Positions 27,134 through 36,695 are shown, counted from the stretch's first letter. The stretch: DNA of 64,000 nt from Acetobacter oryzoeni (GCF_004014775.2 NZ_CP042808.1:2177001-2241000); one strand, 5' to 3'. Numbers and translations are program-made. The notes: generated from the sequence alone by a model not told the origin.

Positions 27134-28597
27134 TTACGTCCCGCAAAACGTGTATCTTACCCGCTCTTCAGGCTGCGGAGGTTGTGCATACCGCGCCATA
27201 TCTGCCTGCTCTGTATAGGGTGAAGCTGTAAGCTTCAGCATTTTCTCAAACAACGTGTAGTCATCATTATTCACGGCAGCACTTATCATGGCCTCTATCA
27301 GATGATTGCGCGGGATATAACATGGGTTTACGCCGCGCATGTTTTCCGCCCGCATAGCAGGAGCTTCCTCCGCTTCCTGCATTAAGCGCTGCCGCCATTG
27401 GGAGAGCCACGGCTGCATGCCTTCCAACATATCGGGCACATGCTCACCTGTTATGACGCGCTCATCACTCAAACTGCGGAATGTATTGGTAAAGTCTGCC
27501 TGATGTTCCTGCATTTGAGCAAACAAGGCGTGAAAGAATGCTTCATCCCCTGCTTGCTGTGTTTTCAAACCAAGCTTTGCACGCAATCCCGCAAAATATG
27601 CGCCATGAAATAACCCTCCAAACTGCTCAAGCGCCTGCCCTGCCAAAGCAACACTTTCTTCTTCATCTTCGGAAAGAAGTGGCAGCAAGGCTTCCGCCAG
27701 GCGCGTAAGATTCCACAGGGCGATTGTCGGCTGATTGGTGAAGGCATAACGCCCGCGTTCATCAATAAAGCTGAACACGGTATTCGGGTCATACTGATCC
27801 ATAAAGGCACATGGGCCATAATCTATGGTTTCCCCCGATACGGCCATATTATCCGTATTCATCACACCATGAATAAAGCCAACCAGCATCCACTGGGCAA
27901 TAAGCTTGGCTTGGGCCTCAATAACCTGCTGAAGAAACGCCAGATACGGTGCTGGAGCTTGTGCTAAATGTGGGTAATGGCGGGCAATGGCAAAGTCTGC
28001 CAAAAGCCGTAACCCTGCTAGATCCTGCCGTGATGCAAAATACTGAAATGTGCCAACCCGGATATGGCTGGATGCCACACGCGCCAGAACAGCCCCGGGC
28101 AACATGGTTTCACGTAAAACAGTCATGCCCGTTTTTACGGCAGCCAATGCACGGGTGGTGGGAATACCCAAGGCGTGCATGGCCTCACTCACCACATATT
28201 CACGCAGCACAGGCCCCAACACAGCACGGCCATCTCCCCTGCGCGAAAACGGCGTGGGGCCAGAACCTTTAAGTTGCACTTCCCACACATGGCCTTGGGC
28301 ATCCCGCACATCCCCCAGCAACAGGGCTCGGCCATCCCCCAAATGCGGGTTAAAGCTGCCAAACTGGTGGCCTGCATACGCTGTAGAGAGTGGCTCCACC
28401 CCTTCTGGCATGGCGCTACCAGATAACATGGCTACGCCCTCCGGGCTGGCCAGCCATTCTGCATCCAGCCCAAGCTGATCTGCTAAAGCATGGTTCAGCC
28501 GGATCAGCTTAGGAGCTGGTGCAGGAGAAAGAGGAGCATTGGCATAAAACCGCTCTGGCAATGCTGCATAGCTTTGTCGGAAAGGAAGTGGTGCCAT
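27134..28597 (-). CDS. selO: Protein adenylyltransferase SelO (YdiU/UPF0061)
   Basis: The 487-residue pseudokinase-fold enzyme transfers AMP to Ser, Thr or Tyr residues of redox-related proteins. Conserved segments include STAYAGHQFGSFNPHLGDGRALLLGDV, VQLKGSGPTPFSRRGDGRAVLGPVLREYVVSEAMHALGIPTTRAL, MNTDNMAVSGETIDYGPCAFMD and RNHLIEAMISAA. Length is normal. It lacks the C-terminal selenocysteine-type motif of eukaryotic members, as is usual in bacteria. It is monocistronic. Confidence 0.93.
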   Translation of the reverse strand: MAPLPFRQSYAALPERFYANAPLSPAPAPKLIRLNHALADQLGLDAEWLASPEGVAMLSGSAMPEGVEPLSTAYAGHQFGSFNPHLGDGRALLLGDVRDAQGHVWEVQLKGSGPTPFSRRGDGRAVLGPVLREYVVSEAMHALGIPTTRALAAVKTGMTVLRETMLPGAVLARVASSHIRVGTFQYFASRQDLAGLRLLADFAIARHYPHLAQAPAPYLAFLQQVIEAQAKLIAQWMLVGFIHGVMNTDNMAVSGETIDYGPCAFMDQYDPNTVFSFIDERGRYAFTNQPTIALWNLTRLAEALLPLLSEDEEESVALAGQALEQFGGLFHGAYFAGLRAKLGLKTQQAGDEAFFHALFAQMQEHQADFTNTFRSLSDERVITGEHVPDMLEGMQPWLSQWRQRLMQEAEEAPAMRAENMRGVNPCYIPRNHLIEAMISAAVNNDDYTLFEKMLKLTASPYTEQADMARYAQPPQPEERVRYTFCGT

Positions 28598-28877
28598 AAC
28601 TCATTTCTCCGGAATAAAGACGGAAAGCGGCCAAGTGGCTCAATAACGGCCTGTGTTGCTGAAAACAGCACCCATTCCGCCAGATGCAAACCCGCCCCAC
28701 GGGGCATGCCTGTCTGGCTCTCTGGCACATAAAGCCTGAACATGATAGGAAAAGCCCCATCACGCCTGCCAACTCAGACCTAGATATAAGAACGTCTGAA
28801 AGCAAAAAAAGAACCGAGGCAACGGAGCCACCAGACTATCTGGTTCAGACCCCAGCGCCGTGGAGACAGCAGAACCC
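28598..28877. promoter_or_regulatory. Divergent intergenic region selO / ilvE
   Basis: No gene is supportable in these 280 bases between divergent selO and ilvE. A GGAG element at 28862-28865 serves the ilvE ATG. Short frames on both strands overlap each other and look random. Confidence 0.3.
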
Positions 28878-29978
28878 ATGACCACCGAATCTGACACCGC
28901 CTTCAAGATTACCCGCAAAACAGACATCACCCCCGCGGCAGAGCGGGAAGCCATGCTGGCCAATCCGGGTTTTGGCCGCGTTTTTACCGACCACATGGCT
29001 GTTGTCACCTATACGGAAGGCAAGGGCTGGCATTCTGCTGAAATCCTGCCCCGCCAGCCACTGATGCTGGATCCTGCTGCATCCGTACTGCACTACGCGC
29101 AGGAAATTTTTGAAGGCATGAAGGCCTATCGCACCCCGGATGGTAGCGTGCAGCTTTTCCGCCCAGATGCAAATGCCCGCCGCTTCCGCCATTCTGCCGA
29201 ACGCATGGCTATGGCGCAGGTGCCTGAAGACCTGTTTCTGGATGCCGTTACACAGCTTGTGAAGCTGGATAAGGACTGGGTGCCCAAGCCCGAAGTTGGC
29301 ACGCTGTATATCCGCCCATTCATGATTGCAACGGAAGCTGCCCTTGGCGTAAAGCCGGCATCTGAATTTAAGTTTATCGTGATTGCCTGTGCCGCTGGTG
29401 AATATTTCTCCAAGGATGCCGGCCCGGTTTCCGTATGGGTGGAAGAACGCACAGTGCGTGCTTCCCGCGGGGGAACGGGTACTGCCAAATGTGGTGGCAA
29501 CTACGCTGCCAGCCTGACAGCCCAGATGGAAGGTAAGGAACACGGCTGCCATCAGGTTCTGTTCCTTGATGCGCAGGAACGCCGCTGGCTGGAAGAAATG
29601 GGCGGCATGAATGTGATGATGGTGTTTGAAGACGGCACCCTGCAAACACCTCCGCTGGATAGCGGCACCATCCTGCACGGCATTACGCGCGATTCCCTGC
29701 TTACTTTGGCGCGTGATCGCGGCCTGAAGGTAAAGGAAGAACGCTACGCTATTGATCAGCTTTATGGTGATGCTGATTCCGGCAAGCTGAAAGAGGTGTT
29801 TGCCTGCGGCACCGCTGCAGTTGTGACACCTATTGGCACATTCAAAAGCACAGAAGGCGGCTGCACCATCGGTAACGGCCAGACTGGTGAAGTCACCAGC
29901 AGCCTGCGCAAGGCTTTGTGCGATATCCAGTTTGGCCGTGCAGCAGATCCGCATGGCTGGGTTAAAAAAATTGGCTAA
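28878..29978 (+). CDS. ilvE: Branched-chain amino acid aminotransferase
   Basis: This fold-type IV PLP enzyme (366 residues) performs the last step of leucine, isoleucine and valine synthesis. Features are LHYAQEIFEGMKAYRTPDGSVQLFRPDANA, SAERMAMAQVPEDLFLDAV, YIRPFMIATEA, the cofactor segment GGTGTAKCGGNYAASL and the C-terminal EVFACGTAAVVTPIG. It resembles the long eukaryotic-like (class II) BCAT subgroup. ATG 28878 has GGAGA 10 bases upstream. The GTG at 28860 in the same frame is less likely. A terminator lies about 30 bases downstream. Confidence 0.94.
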   Translation: MTTESDTAFKITRKTDITPAAEREAMLANPGFGRVFTDHMAVVTYTEGKGWHSAEILPRQPLMLDPAASVLHYAQEIFEGMKAYRTPDGSVQLFRPDANARRFRHSAERMAMAQVPEDLFLDAVTQLVKLDKDWVPKPEVGTLYIRPFMIATEAALGVKPASEFKFIVIACAAGEYFSKDAGPVSVWVEERTVRASRGGTGTAKCGGNYAASLTAQMEGKEHGCHQVLFLDAQERRWLEEMGGMNVMMVFEDGTLQTPPLDSGTILHGITRDSLLTLARDRGLKVKEERYAIDQLYGDADSGKLKEVFACGTAAVVTPIGTFKSTEGGCTIGNGQTGEVTSSLRKALCDIQFGRAADPHGWVKKIG

Positions 29979-30011
29979 GTTGCAGGTATCCTTCCTGTAA
30001 ACGTATCCCTT

Positions 30012-30037
30012 ATACCCCGGCTTAGGCTGGGGTATTT
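30012..30037 (+). terminator. Intrinsic terminator after ilvE
   Basis: ATACCCCGGC (30012-30021) pairs with GCTGGGGTAT (30026-30035) with one G-U pair and a TTAG loop, followed by TT. It closes the ilvE transcript ahead of polA. Confidence 0.7.
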
Positions 30038-30166
30038 GCCTATTACAGACCTTAACATCTTGCAGAAAGCCAGATGCCCAATGCTGGACATCAAAACCCA
30101 AGGGGCATATCCAAACCCTATGGCTTTCTTTGTGCCTTCCCTTCCGCTTACACGGTTTGCATCAGT

Positions 30167-32968
30167 ATGACAGAAACACCCCATCTGGTTCTGGTAGATG
30201 GCAGCGGTTTTATTTTCCGCGCCTTTCATGCCCTCCCCCCCATGACCAGCCCGGAAGGTGTACCAGTAAATGCTGTTTACGGCTTTACCACCATGCTGGC
30301 CCGTTTGCTTAAAGACCATGTAGGCACCCATCTGGCTGTGCTGTTTGATGCCAGCCGCCAGACATTTCGTTCAGAAATCTACCCGCAGTATAAAGCGCAC
30401 CGGCCCGAACCGCCTGAGGATCTGCGCCCCCAGTTCAGCCTCATCCGGGAAGCCACGCAGGCCTTCAATGTGCCGGGAATCGAACTCCCCGGCTGGGAGG
30501 CCGATGATCTGATTGCATCCTATGCAACGGCCATTCGGGCACAGGGTGGCACATGCACCATCGTTTCATCCGACAAAGATCTGATGCAACTGGTGGGAGA
30601 CGGCGTTTGCATGCTGGACCCTATCAAACAGACACCAGTTGGCCCCGCTGAAGTAGAAACCAAATTTGGTGTGCCCCCCACAAAAGTGGTGGATGTACAG
30701 GCCCTGATGGGAGACCCCACAGATAACGTGCCCGGTGTGCCCGGTATTGGCCCCAAAACAGCAGCAGCCCTTGTGCAGGAATACGGCACGTTGGAAGCCG
30801 TTTTGAATGCAGCTCCGGAGATGAAAAAATCCAAGCGGCGTGACATGCTGATCGAACATGCCGAAGCCGCACGGGTTTCCCTCCAGCTCGTCACACTTGC
30901 CACAGATGTCCCCCTGCCCGTGCCGGTAGAAGAGCTTGGCACACGTGAACCAGACATGTTGGTTTTGGCAGACTGGCTAGACCGCATGGGCTTTCGCTCC
31001 ATTCTTAGCCGTATGGGGCTTGGCCACCCTTCTGGCGCCCACGCTCATCGTGCTGCCAGAAAAGTCGCCGCAGCCTCTGTTGCTGGAGCCACCACACCCG
31101 CTGATGATGCCTCAGCCCCCGATGCATCTGTGCTTTCTGCCCCGTATCATAATTATGAAACCGTGCGCACAGCAGAAGCCCTGCAAAAATGGGTAAGCGC
31201 AGCGCAGGAAGCCGGTATCTGTGCTGTGGATACAGAAACAGATGGGCTAGACCCGCTTGCGGCCAATATTGTCGGGTTTTCTATTGCAACGGCTCCGGGC
31301 AAAGCCTGCTATGTGCCCTTAAAACATGAAGGCACTCTGGAAGCCCCAACAGGCGAACAGCTTGCGGTTGATGCAGCCCTTAAACTCTTGGCTCCTCTTT
31401 TGCAGGATGATGCCGTTTTAAAGATTTTCCATAACGCCAAGTTTGATCTGCTCATTCTGGATCATGCGGGCAGCCCTCTTTCCAGCATTACTGCTGTAGA
31501 TGACACAATGCTGATCTCTTACAGCCAGTCTGCTGGGTTGCATGGGCAAGGCATGGATGAGCTTTCTGCCCTGCACCTCAATCATACCCCCATCACGTAT
31601 GACAGTGTGACGGGCACTGGCCGCAACCGCCTGCCTTTTGCACAAGTGCCTGTTGCAACTGCTACCAAATATGCGGCTGAAGATGCCGATGTAACCTTAC
31701 GCCTGTGGCATGTTCTGCACCCCACGCTGCGCACCAATAAGGCATTGGCGCTGTATGAGCAGATTGAACGCCCGCTTTCGGCCATTCTGGCTGACATGGA
31801 AAAAGCAGGCATTGCAGTAGATCGCGCAGAGCTTGATCGACTTTCCAAGGACTTTGAAGCCCGTATGCAGGGCATGGAAAACGATATTTATGAAGCCGCC
31901 GGTCGGCAGTTCAATATTGCTTCTCCCAAACAACTTGGGGAAATCCTGTTTGATGAAATGGGCCTGAAAGGCGGCAAACGCGGCAAGGCTGGAGCATGGA
32001 GCACGGATTCCTCTGTCCTGCAGGATCTGGCCGACCAAGGGCATGATCTGCCAGCGCGCATTCTGGCATGGCGACAGCTTGCCAAGCTGAAATCCACTTA
32101 TACGGATGCGCTGTTACGCCAAGCCGGACGGAATGACCGCGTGCATACATCTTTCCAGATGGCGATCACCTCCACCGGGCGCCTATCTTCTACAGACCCC
32201 AACCTGCAAAATATTCCAGTACGCACAGAAGAAGGCACACGTATCCGGCAGGCCTTTATTGCGCCCCCAGGCAAGAAGCTGATTTCTGCTGACTATTCGC
32301 AAATCGAACTGCGGTTATTGGCTGATGTTGCCAATATTCCCGCGTTGCGTGAGGCTTTTCAGCTTGGGCAGGATATTCATGCCCGCACCGCATCGGAAGT
32401 GTTCAATATCCCGCTTGAGGGGATGGATGCCCTAACACGGCGGCGCGCCAAAGCCATTAACTTTGGTATTATTTACGGCATTTCGGCTTTTGGGCTCGGC
32501 AAACAGCTTGGCATTCCTGCGGGCGAAGCGCGCACTTATATAGATGCCTATTTTGCCCGTTACCCCGGTATCCGTGATTATATGGAACGCATGCGCGAAG
32601 AAGCGCGCACTCATGGCTATGTTCTCACGCCTTTTGGCCGGCGCTGCTATGTGCCGGGCATTCATGAAAAAAGTGCTGCCAGACGCCAATATGCCGAGCG
32701 ACAAGCTATTAATGCCCCCTTACAGGGTGGCGCGGCAGACATTATAAAACGCGCCATGGTGCATTTGCCATTAGCCTTACAAAAAGCAGGCTTTGGCGAA
32801 ACACGCATGCTTTTGCAGGTGCACGATGAACTGTTGTTTGAAACAGATGAATCAGAAGCCGAAGCAGTAGCAGCAATTATTAAAAACGTTATGGAAGCAG
32901 CAGCAGATCTTGCTGTACCGTTGGTTGTAGAAACCGGAATAGGCCAGAATTGGGCGGAGGCACATTAA
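30167..32968 (+). CDS. polA: DNA polymerase I
   Basis: The protein is 933 residues from ATG 30167. The open frame goes back to 30074, but family members begin as here at LVLVDGSGFIFRAFHALPP. The 5'-nuclease domain shows GWEADDLIAS, VSSDKDLMQLV and GDPTDNVPGVPGIGPKTAA. The 3'-5' exonuclease domain retains DTETDGLDPL and FHNAKFDLLIL, so proofreading should be active. The polymerase domain has SADYSQIELRLLADV (motif A), RRRAKAINFGIIYGISAFGL (motif B) and QVHDELLFE (motif C). It serves repair and Okazaki fragment maturation. The sco-like gene follows after four bases. Confidence 0.96.
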   Translation: MTETPHLVLVDGSGFIFRAFHALPPMTSPEGVPVNAVYGFTTMLARLLKDHVGTHLAVLFDASRQTFRSEIYPQYKAHRPEPPEDLRPQFSLIREATQAFNVPGIELPGWEADDLIASYATAIRAQGGTCTIVSSDKDLMQLVGDGVCMLDPIKQTPVGPAEVETKFGVPPTKVVDVQALMGDPTDNVPGVPGIGPKTAAALVQEYGTLEAVLNAAPEMKKSKRRDMLIEHAEAARVSLQLVTLATDVPLPVPVEELGTREPDMLVLADWLDRMGFRSILSRMGLGHPSGAHAHRAARKVAAASVAGATTPADDASAPDASVLSAPYHNYETVRTAEALQKWVSAAQEAGICAVDTETDGLDPLAANIVGFSIATAPGKACYVPLKHEGTLEAPTGEQLAVDAALKLLAPLLQDDAVLKIFHNAKFDLLILDHAGSPLSSITAVDDTMLISYSQSAGLHGQGMDELSALHLNHTPITYDSVTGTGRNRLPFAQVPVATATKYAAEDADVTLRLWHVLHPTLRTNKALALYEQIERPLSAILADMEKAGIAVDRAELDRLSKDFEARMQGMENDIYEAAGRQFNIASPKQLGEILFDEMGLKGGKRGKAGAWSTDSSVLQDLADQGHDLPARILAWRQLAKLKSTYTDALLRQAGRNDRVHTSFQMAITSTGRLSSTDPNLQNIPVRTEEGTRIRQAFIAPPGKKLISADYSQIELRLLADVANIPALREAFQLGQDIHARTASEVFNIPLEGMDALTRRRAKAINFGIIYGISAFGLGKQLGIPAGEARTYIDAYFARYPGIRDYMERMREEARTHGYVLTPFGRRCYVPGIHEKSAARRQYAERQAINAPLQGGAADIIKRAMVHLPLALQKAGFGETRMLLQVHDELLFETDESEAEAVAAIIKNVMEAAADLAVPLVVETGIGQNWAEAH

Positions 32969-32972
32969 AACC

Positions 32973-33593
32973 ATGACACCGGCTGGAAAACGTATAGCCC
33001 TCATGACCTTTGGTGTGCTGGCTCTGGCGGCCGCCGGAGGTTACACAGCCACTCATCTGGCCTTAAAGCACGGCGTGCAGCTAAACACCTATGGCAACGA
33101 GGTTGGGGGTTCCTTCCGCCTTATGGATTCCACAACAGGCACCATGACGGACCAGACCTTCCGTAACCGTTGGATGCTTGTTCTGTTTGGCGCCACACAT
33201 TGTGCAGAAGATGCCTGCGCCCCTGCCCTGCGCAATATGTCTGCTGCATTGGATCAGGTAGAAGGTGGCAGGCACAACGCCGTTATCATTTTTGTAAGTC
33301 TCGACCCAGACAGGGATGATGCCGAACGCCTCCGCCAATATGGTGAAAGTATTGGCCCACGGGTTGTAAGCGGCACGGCGGCTCCCTTTGCCTTGGCTGA
33401 TCTGGCAAAGGAATATCATGCTCCTATTGAAAAAGTGCCTGACCCCGAATGGACATATACCATGCGGATGTCTCCACAGTTTGTCGTTATGGGGCCGGAG
33501 GTGCGTTACAAAGGGGTGATTGACGCCCGTGCAGATAGTGCCCATATGGCGGAAGACCTGCGCCGCATCATGCAACCTCAGAACGGCGAATAA
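32973..33593 (+). CDS. SCO1/SenC-like thioredoxin-fold protein with altered metal site
   Basis: A membrane anchor at residues 8-26 is followed by a thioredoxin-fold domain of SCO type (GGSFRLMDSTTG, RWMLVLFGATHC, VIFVSLDPDRDDAERLRQY). SCO proteins deliver copper to cytochrome oxidase through a Cys-x3-Cys pair and a distant His. Here the cysteines are C77 and C82, spaced x4, and the usual DHS histidine region reads MRMSPQFVVMG with no His. Classical copper delivery is therefore doubtful, and a thiol-redox role is an alternative. The gene is only four bases after polA and is probably co-transcribed with it. Confidence 0.75.
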   Translation: MTPAGKRIALMTFGVLALAAAGGYTATHLALKHGVQLNTYGNEVGGSFRLMDSTTGTMTDQTFRNRWMLVLFGATHCAEDACAPALRNMSAALDQVEGGRHNAVIIFVSLDPDRDDAERLRQYGESIGPRVVSGTAAPFALADLAKEYHAPIEKVPDPEWTYTMRMSPQFVVMGPEVRYKGVIDARADSAHMAEDLRRIMQPQNGE

Positions 33594-33605
33594 TCTACAT
33601 TAAAA

Positions 33606-33643
33606 TACATGACGCCATGCTTTATACGTGATGGCGTAATGTA
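33606..33643 (+). terminator. Terminator-like hairpin after the SCO-like gene
   Basis: TACATGACGCCAT (33606-33618) pairs with ATGGCGTAATGTA (33631-33643) with one mismatch. It is followed by TGTTCTGCATGTTTTTTA, so the T-run is 10 bases away. It probably separates polA-sco from the acyltransferase gene. Confidence 0.55.
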
Positions 33644-33688
33644 TGTTCTGCATGTTTTTTATTTCTGCCAGAGCTGTACTGTATTCTC

Positions 33689-34435
33689 ATGTCGTTGTTT
33701 TCAAAACTTGGTACCAGCTTACGGTTTTATGCATCACTTGCCGTTATTGGTATTATTTTTCTGGCATTGGACGCAGGCTCTTTTCTGCTACGTCATACAC
33801 TGCCGGAAGGGCCAAAACGCCGTAAAATAGGGCAGGCATGGCTTTGTTTTATGGCCCGGCTTGCAGTGCGTTACCTTGAAGCAGCCGGTATTTTGGAATG
33901 TGACCTGGCAGAGCTTAACACTCTTAAAAACGTTCCCAATATTATACTGGTTGCTAACCACCCCTCACGGTTGGATAGCCTTATTCTAGCCTCTGCCCTG
34001 CCGCATCTGGTTTGCGTTACCAAGGCCTCCATTTGGGAGCGTCCAACCTTAGGCAGCACATTACGCACTGCGGGTTATATTCGGCATGATAGCCTTTTGC
34101 GGCTGATCGGACCTGCTTCTGAACGCCTGAAAGAAGGTAATCAGTTACTCCTGTTTCCCGAAGGCACACGTTCCCGCGCAGGAACAGAACCCAGCCCCAT
34201 GCAGCCGGGTTTTGCTGCTATTGCACAGCGCACACGCCTGCCCGTGCAAACGCTCCTGATCAAAACGGACTCGCCTTATCTTTCTCAAGGATGGCCTTTT
34301 TTGAAGCAGCCTCCCCTCCCTATGCGCTATCAAATACAAACTGGCCCGCACTTTCCTGCCCCCGCCAGAGATGAAGCAAGCGGGCGCGCTTTGCTTGAAG
34401 CTGTTGAAAGCTGGTTGAAAGACCATTTGGCCTGA
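33689..34435 (+). CDS. 1-acyl-sn-glycerol-3-phosphate acyltransferase-like (PlsC family)
   Basis: The 248-residue protein has an N-terminal membrane helix (FYASLAVIGIIFLALDAGSFLL). It has the acyltransferase blocks HX4D (NHPSRLDSL), block II near TKASIWERPTLGSTLRTAGYI and block III FPEGTRSRAG. It would acylate lysophosphatidate or a related lysolipid. No neighbouring lipid genes refine the acceptor, so a lysophospholipid or ornithine-lipid acyltransferase role remains open. Confidence 0.82.
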   Translation: MSLFSKLGTSLRFYASLAVIGIIFLALDAGSFLLRHTLPEGPKRRKIGQAWLCFMARLAVRYLEAAGILECDLAELNTLKNVPNIILVANHPSRLDSLILASALPHLVCVTKASIWERPTLGSTLRTAGYIRHDSLLRLIGPASERLKEGNQLLLFPEGTRSRAGTEPSPMQPGFAAIAQRTRLPVQTLLIKTDSPYLSQGWPFLKQPPLPMRYQIQTGPHFPAPARDEASGRALLEAVESWLKDHLA

Positions 34436-34443
34436 ATGCAAAA

Positions 34444-34477
34444 CAGGCTCAGCATGAGTGGTTTCATGCTGAGCCTG
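34444..34477. terminator. Bidirectional terminator hairpin
   Basis: A perfect 14-bp stem, CAGGCTCAGCATGA (34444-34457) with TCATGCTGAGCCTG (34464-34477), encloses a six-base loop. Minus-strand transcripts continue into GTTTTGC. It lies between the convergent acyltransferase and MFS genes. Confidence 0.75.
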
Positions 34478-34505
34478 CATCATAGAAACACTATTTCGTT
34501 TCACC

Positions 34506-35966
34506 TTATTCCTGAGGAATAGGCGGCAACGTAGAATCTACCGTGATAGGGTGATCCCCCTGAAGGATCTTTTTAACTTCAGCCTCGCTCCCCACAGCTG
34601 GTGGTGACCCTCGCAAAGGCATGCATGCTGTTTCCTTCACCGTCAGCATTGTCACAATACCAACAACACCTGCAAACATGAGGTAATAAGCTGGCATAAG
34701 CAGGTTACCCGTATGCCCCACCAGCCATGCTGTTACCAACGGTGTTGTGCCACCAAACATGGAAACAGATACGTTAAACGCCATAGAAAGCGCCGTATAT
34801 CTGATAGGTGTATAAAAAAGCGCCGGCAAAGTGGATGGCATGCTGCTGGTAAAGCAGACAAGCGCAAGACCAAGAAGCATAAGGCCCGCAAAAATCAGCC
34901 AATCATTCCCACTCTGCAACAGCAGTACTGAAGGAATAGACAGCACCAGAAGAGCAATACAGGCCCCGATAATCATGGGGCGACGCCCCAGTTTATCGCT
35001 TAAATACCCACCCATTACATTCAATGGCATCATCATCAGCATAACGATGATAATCAGCAAAAGCCCTTTGCTTTCAGCATAGCCTAAAGCAACCGTCAGA
35101 TAGCTGGGAATGTACGTCAGCAACATATAGTCGGTTACGTTAAATACCAGCACAAGGCCCATGCATTTGAGCAACTGGCGCCAATGCACACGTAGCAGTT
35201 CACCCCAGCCCGGTTTTTCATCATCCCGCTGCGCGGCCTGTTCTGCATACGCTTGAAAAGCTGGCGTTTCTTCCAACCGGGAGCGCATATATACCCCCAG
35301 CAGCCCCAGTGGGCCGGCAATTAAAAAGGGAATACGCCATCCCCACTGCAACATGGCCGTATGGCTCAGGCCAATTTGCAAGGCTGTTACAATGCCTGCA
35401 CCTGCCACATACCCAGCCAGAGTACCAAACTCCAGCCAACTACCCATAAGCCCGCGATTTTTATCGGTGGAATATTCTGCAATAAAGGTGGCCGCACCGG
35501 CATATTCCCCACCGGTTGAAAACCCCTGCACCAAACGCGCCAGCAGCAAGAGCAACGGAGCCCATAAACCAATTTGGGCATAAGATGGAATCAGACCGAT
35601 AGAGAACGTGCCGATTGCCATTGCGATCATGGTAAAGGCCAGCACTTTCTGCCGCCCGTACCGATCCCCCAGCGGCCCAAAAACCATACCGCCAAGAGGC
35701 CTGACCAGAAATGCAACAGTAAACGTAGCAAAAGTTGCAATCAGACGAGTGGCAGCATCATCCGATGGAAAAAAGACCTGCCCCAGCGTGACGGCAATAT
35801 AACCATAGACACCAAAGTCGAACCACTCCATGGCATTACCCAAAGCGGCTGCGCCCACTGCTTTGTTTAACATCTGGGCATCAACAACAGTAATGTCCTG
35901 CGGCTTCATCTGTTTACGGCGCTTAAACCAACCAAAATGCGCGTGCGCCGCTCCAGAATCCTTCAT
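34506..35966 (-). CDS. MFS transporter of the ProP/KgtP (metabolite:H+ symporter) type
   Basis: A 486-residue, 12-helix transporter. The family signatures are AALGNAMEWFDFGVYGYIAVTLGQVFFP, FLVRPLGGMVFGPLGDRYGRQKVL (loop 2-3 motif) and LLLLARLVQGFSTGGEYAGAATFIAEY. These define the MHS subfamily that includes proline/betaine, citrate and alpha-ketoglutarate symporters. ATG 35966 is preceded by GAGGTGAGGG and is preferred to GTG 35981. It lacks the long C-terminal coiled coil of osmosensing ProP, so an organic acid or proline carrier is more likely than an osmosensor. Confidence 0.82.
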   Translation of the reverse strand: MKDSGAAHAHFGWFKRRKQMKPQDITVVDAQMLNKAVGAAALGNAMEWFDFGVYGYIAVTLGQVFFPSDDAATRLIATFATFTVAFLVRPLGGMVFGPLGDRYGRQKVLAFTMIAMAIGTFSIGLIPSYAQIGLWAPLLLLLARLVQGFSTGGEYAGAATFIAEYSTDKNRGLMGSWLEFGTLAGYVAGAGIVTALQIGLSHTAMLQWGWRIPFLIAGPLGLLGVYMRSRLEETPAFQAYAEQAAQRDDEKPGWGELLRVHWRQLLKCMGLVLVFNVTDYMLLTYIPSYLTVALGYAESKGLLLIIIVMLMMMPLNVMGGYLSDKLGRRPMIIGACIALLVLSIPSVLLLQSGNDWLIFAGLMLLGLALVCFTSSMPSTLPALFYTPIRYTALSMAFNVSVSMFGGTTPLVTAWLVGHTGNLLMPAYYLMFAGVVGIVTMLTVKETACMPLRGSPPAVGSEAEVKKILQGDHPITVDSTLPPIPQE

Positions 35967-36319
35967 AAAATATTCCCTCACCTCTTATTTCATACGTAAT
36001 GTGCATCTAAAATATTATCATTGTGCAGAAATTTATTCAATATTTTTCTAATTTATACTATTTTATGATGTTTTGTTTGGTAAATTAATTTACATATTAA
36101 AAAACAATACTTTAAATAACTTTACTACACCCATTGAATGCAAAACAAAGTCATGCCTTAGAAACGAAATACCAGCATGAATGTTGCATTCTCCGTAAAT
36201 GAAAAATTCTTTGCGTTCACTGAGGAACGCCGCATATCCATAAACAGTTATAAAGAGGCTTCTGTTTTGATAGGCCTATCCATTCTCCTTCGCCTATACT
36301 CAGCAAAGAGAAATTCCTC
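35967..36319. other. AT-rich intergenic region
   Basis: Some 350 bases between divergent genes are strongly A+T-rich. No coding sequence, tRNA or convincing structured element is visible. Promoters for the MFS gene and the small secreted protein presumably lie here. Confidence 0.4.
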
Positions 36320-36652
36320 ATGTCACGCATAAAACAGATCGTATATACAGGAATGGCTTTAGGATGCTTGGCAGTGCCAGCTTTTGCGCAGAGCACTTCT
36401 AAACCGCACAGGGCAGGCCCCACGCCGCAATCTTCCATTTATTCTGATGGAACGGGCGATAATATGATCGACAGGCTTAACAATGCTCAACTCGATCAAA
36501 ATTACCAAGGGCCTTATTACTTACCAGGACAAAAAATCCCGCCCTTTCAAAGCACACCACGCAGCCAATTAGAAAATGCTGACACTGCTTCAAAAAACAA
36601 CACGGATAATTCAGCAAAACAACCAAAAGAGAATACTGCTACCTCAAAATAA
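36320..36652 (+). CDS. Small secreted protein of unknown function
   Basis: The 110-residue product has a clear Sec signal peptide (MSRIKQIVYTGMALGCLAVPAFA, cleavage before Gln). A short mature chain follows, rich in Gln, Asn, Pro, Ser and Lys, with a central NAQLDQNYQGPYYLPGQKIPPF segment. There are no cysteines in the mature part, so it is probably soluble and unstructured in the periplasm. I do not recognise a family. It has its own promoter region and ends at a terminator shared with the cyd operon. Confidence 0.6.
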   Translation: MSRIKQIVYTGMALGCLAVPAFAQSTSKPHRAGPTPQSSIYSDGTGDNMIDRLNNAQLDQNYQGPYYLPGQKIPPFQSTPRSQLENADTASKNNTDNSAKQPKENTATSK

Positions 36653-36671
36653 AATACACTTTTAAGGTGTT

Positions 36672-36695
36672 CCCCTGCTTCTCGCAAAGCAGGGG
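36672..36695. terminator. Bidirectional terminator hairpin
   Basis: CCCCTGCTT (36672-36680) pairs perfectly with AAGCAGGGG (36687-36695) around six bases. It lies between the convergent secreted-protein gene and the small cyd gene. The minus-strand continuation is AACACCTTAAAAG, so the U-tract is weak in both directions. Confidence 0.65.

Noticed and set aside
28845..30101. A 418-codon open frame on the minus strand across ilvE
   Set aside because: It is the shadow of ilvE: its product is Cys- and His-rich with no recognisable domain, while the plus-strand frame is a clear aminotransferase.
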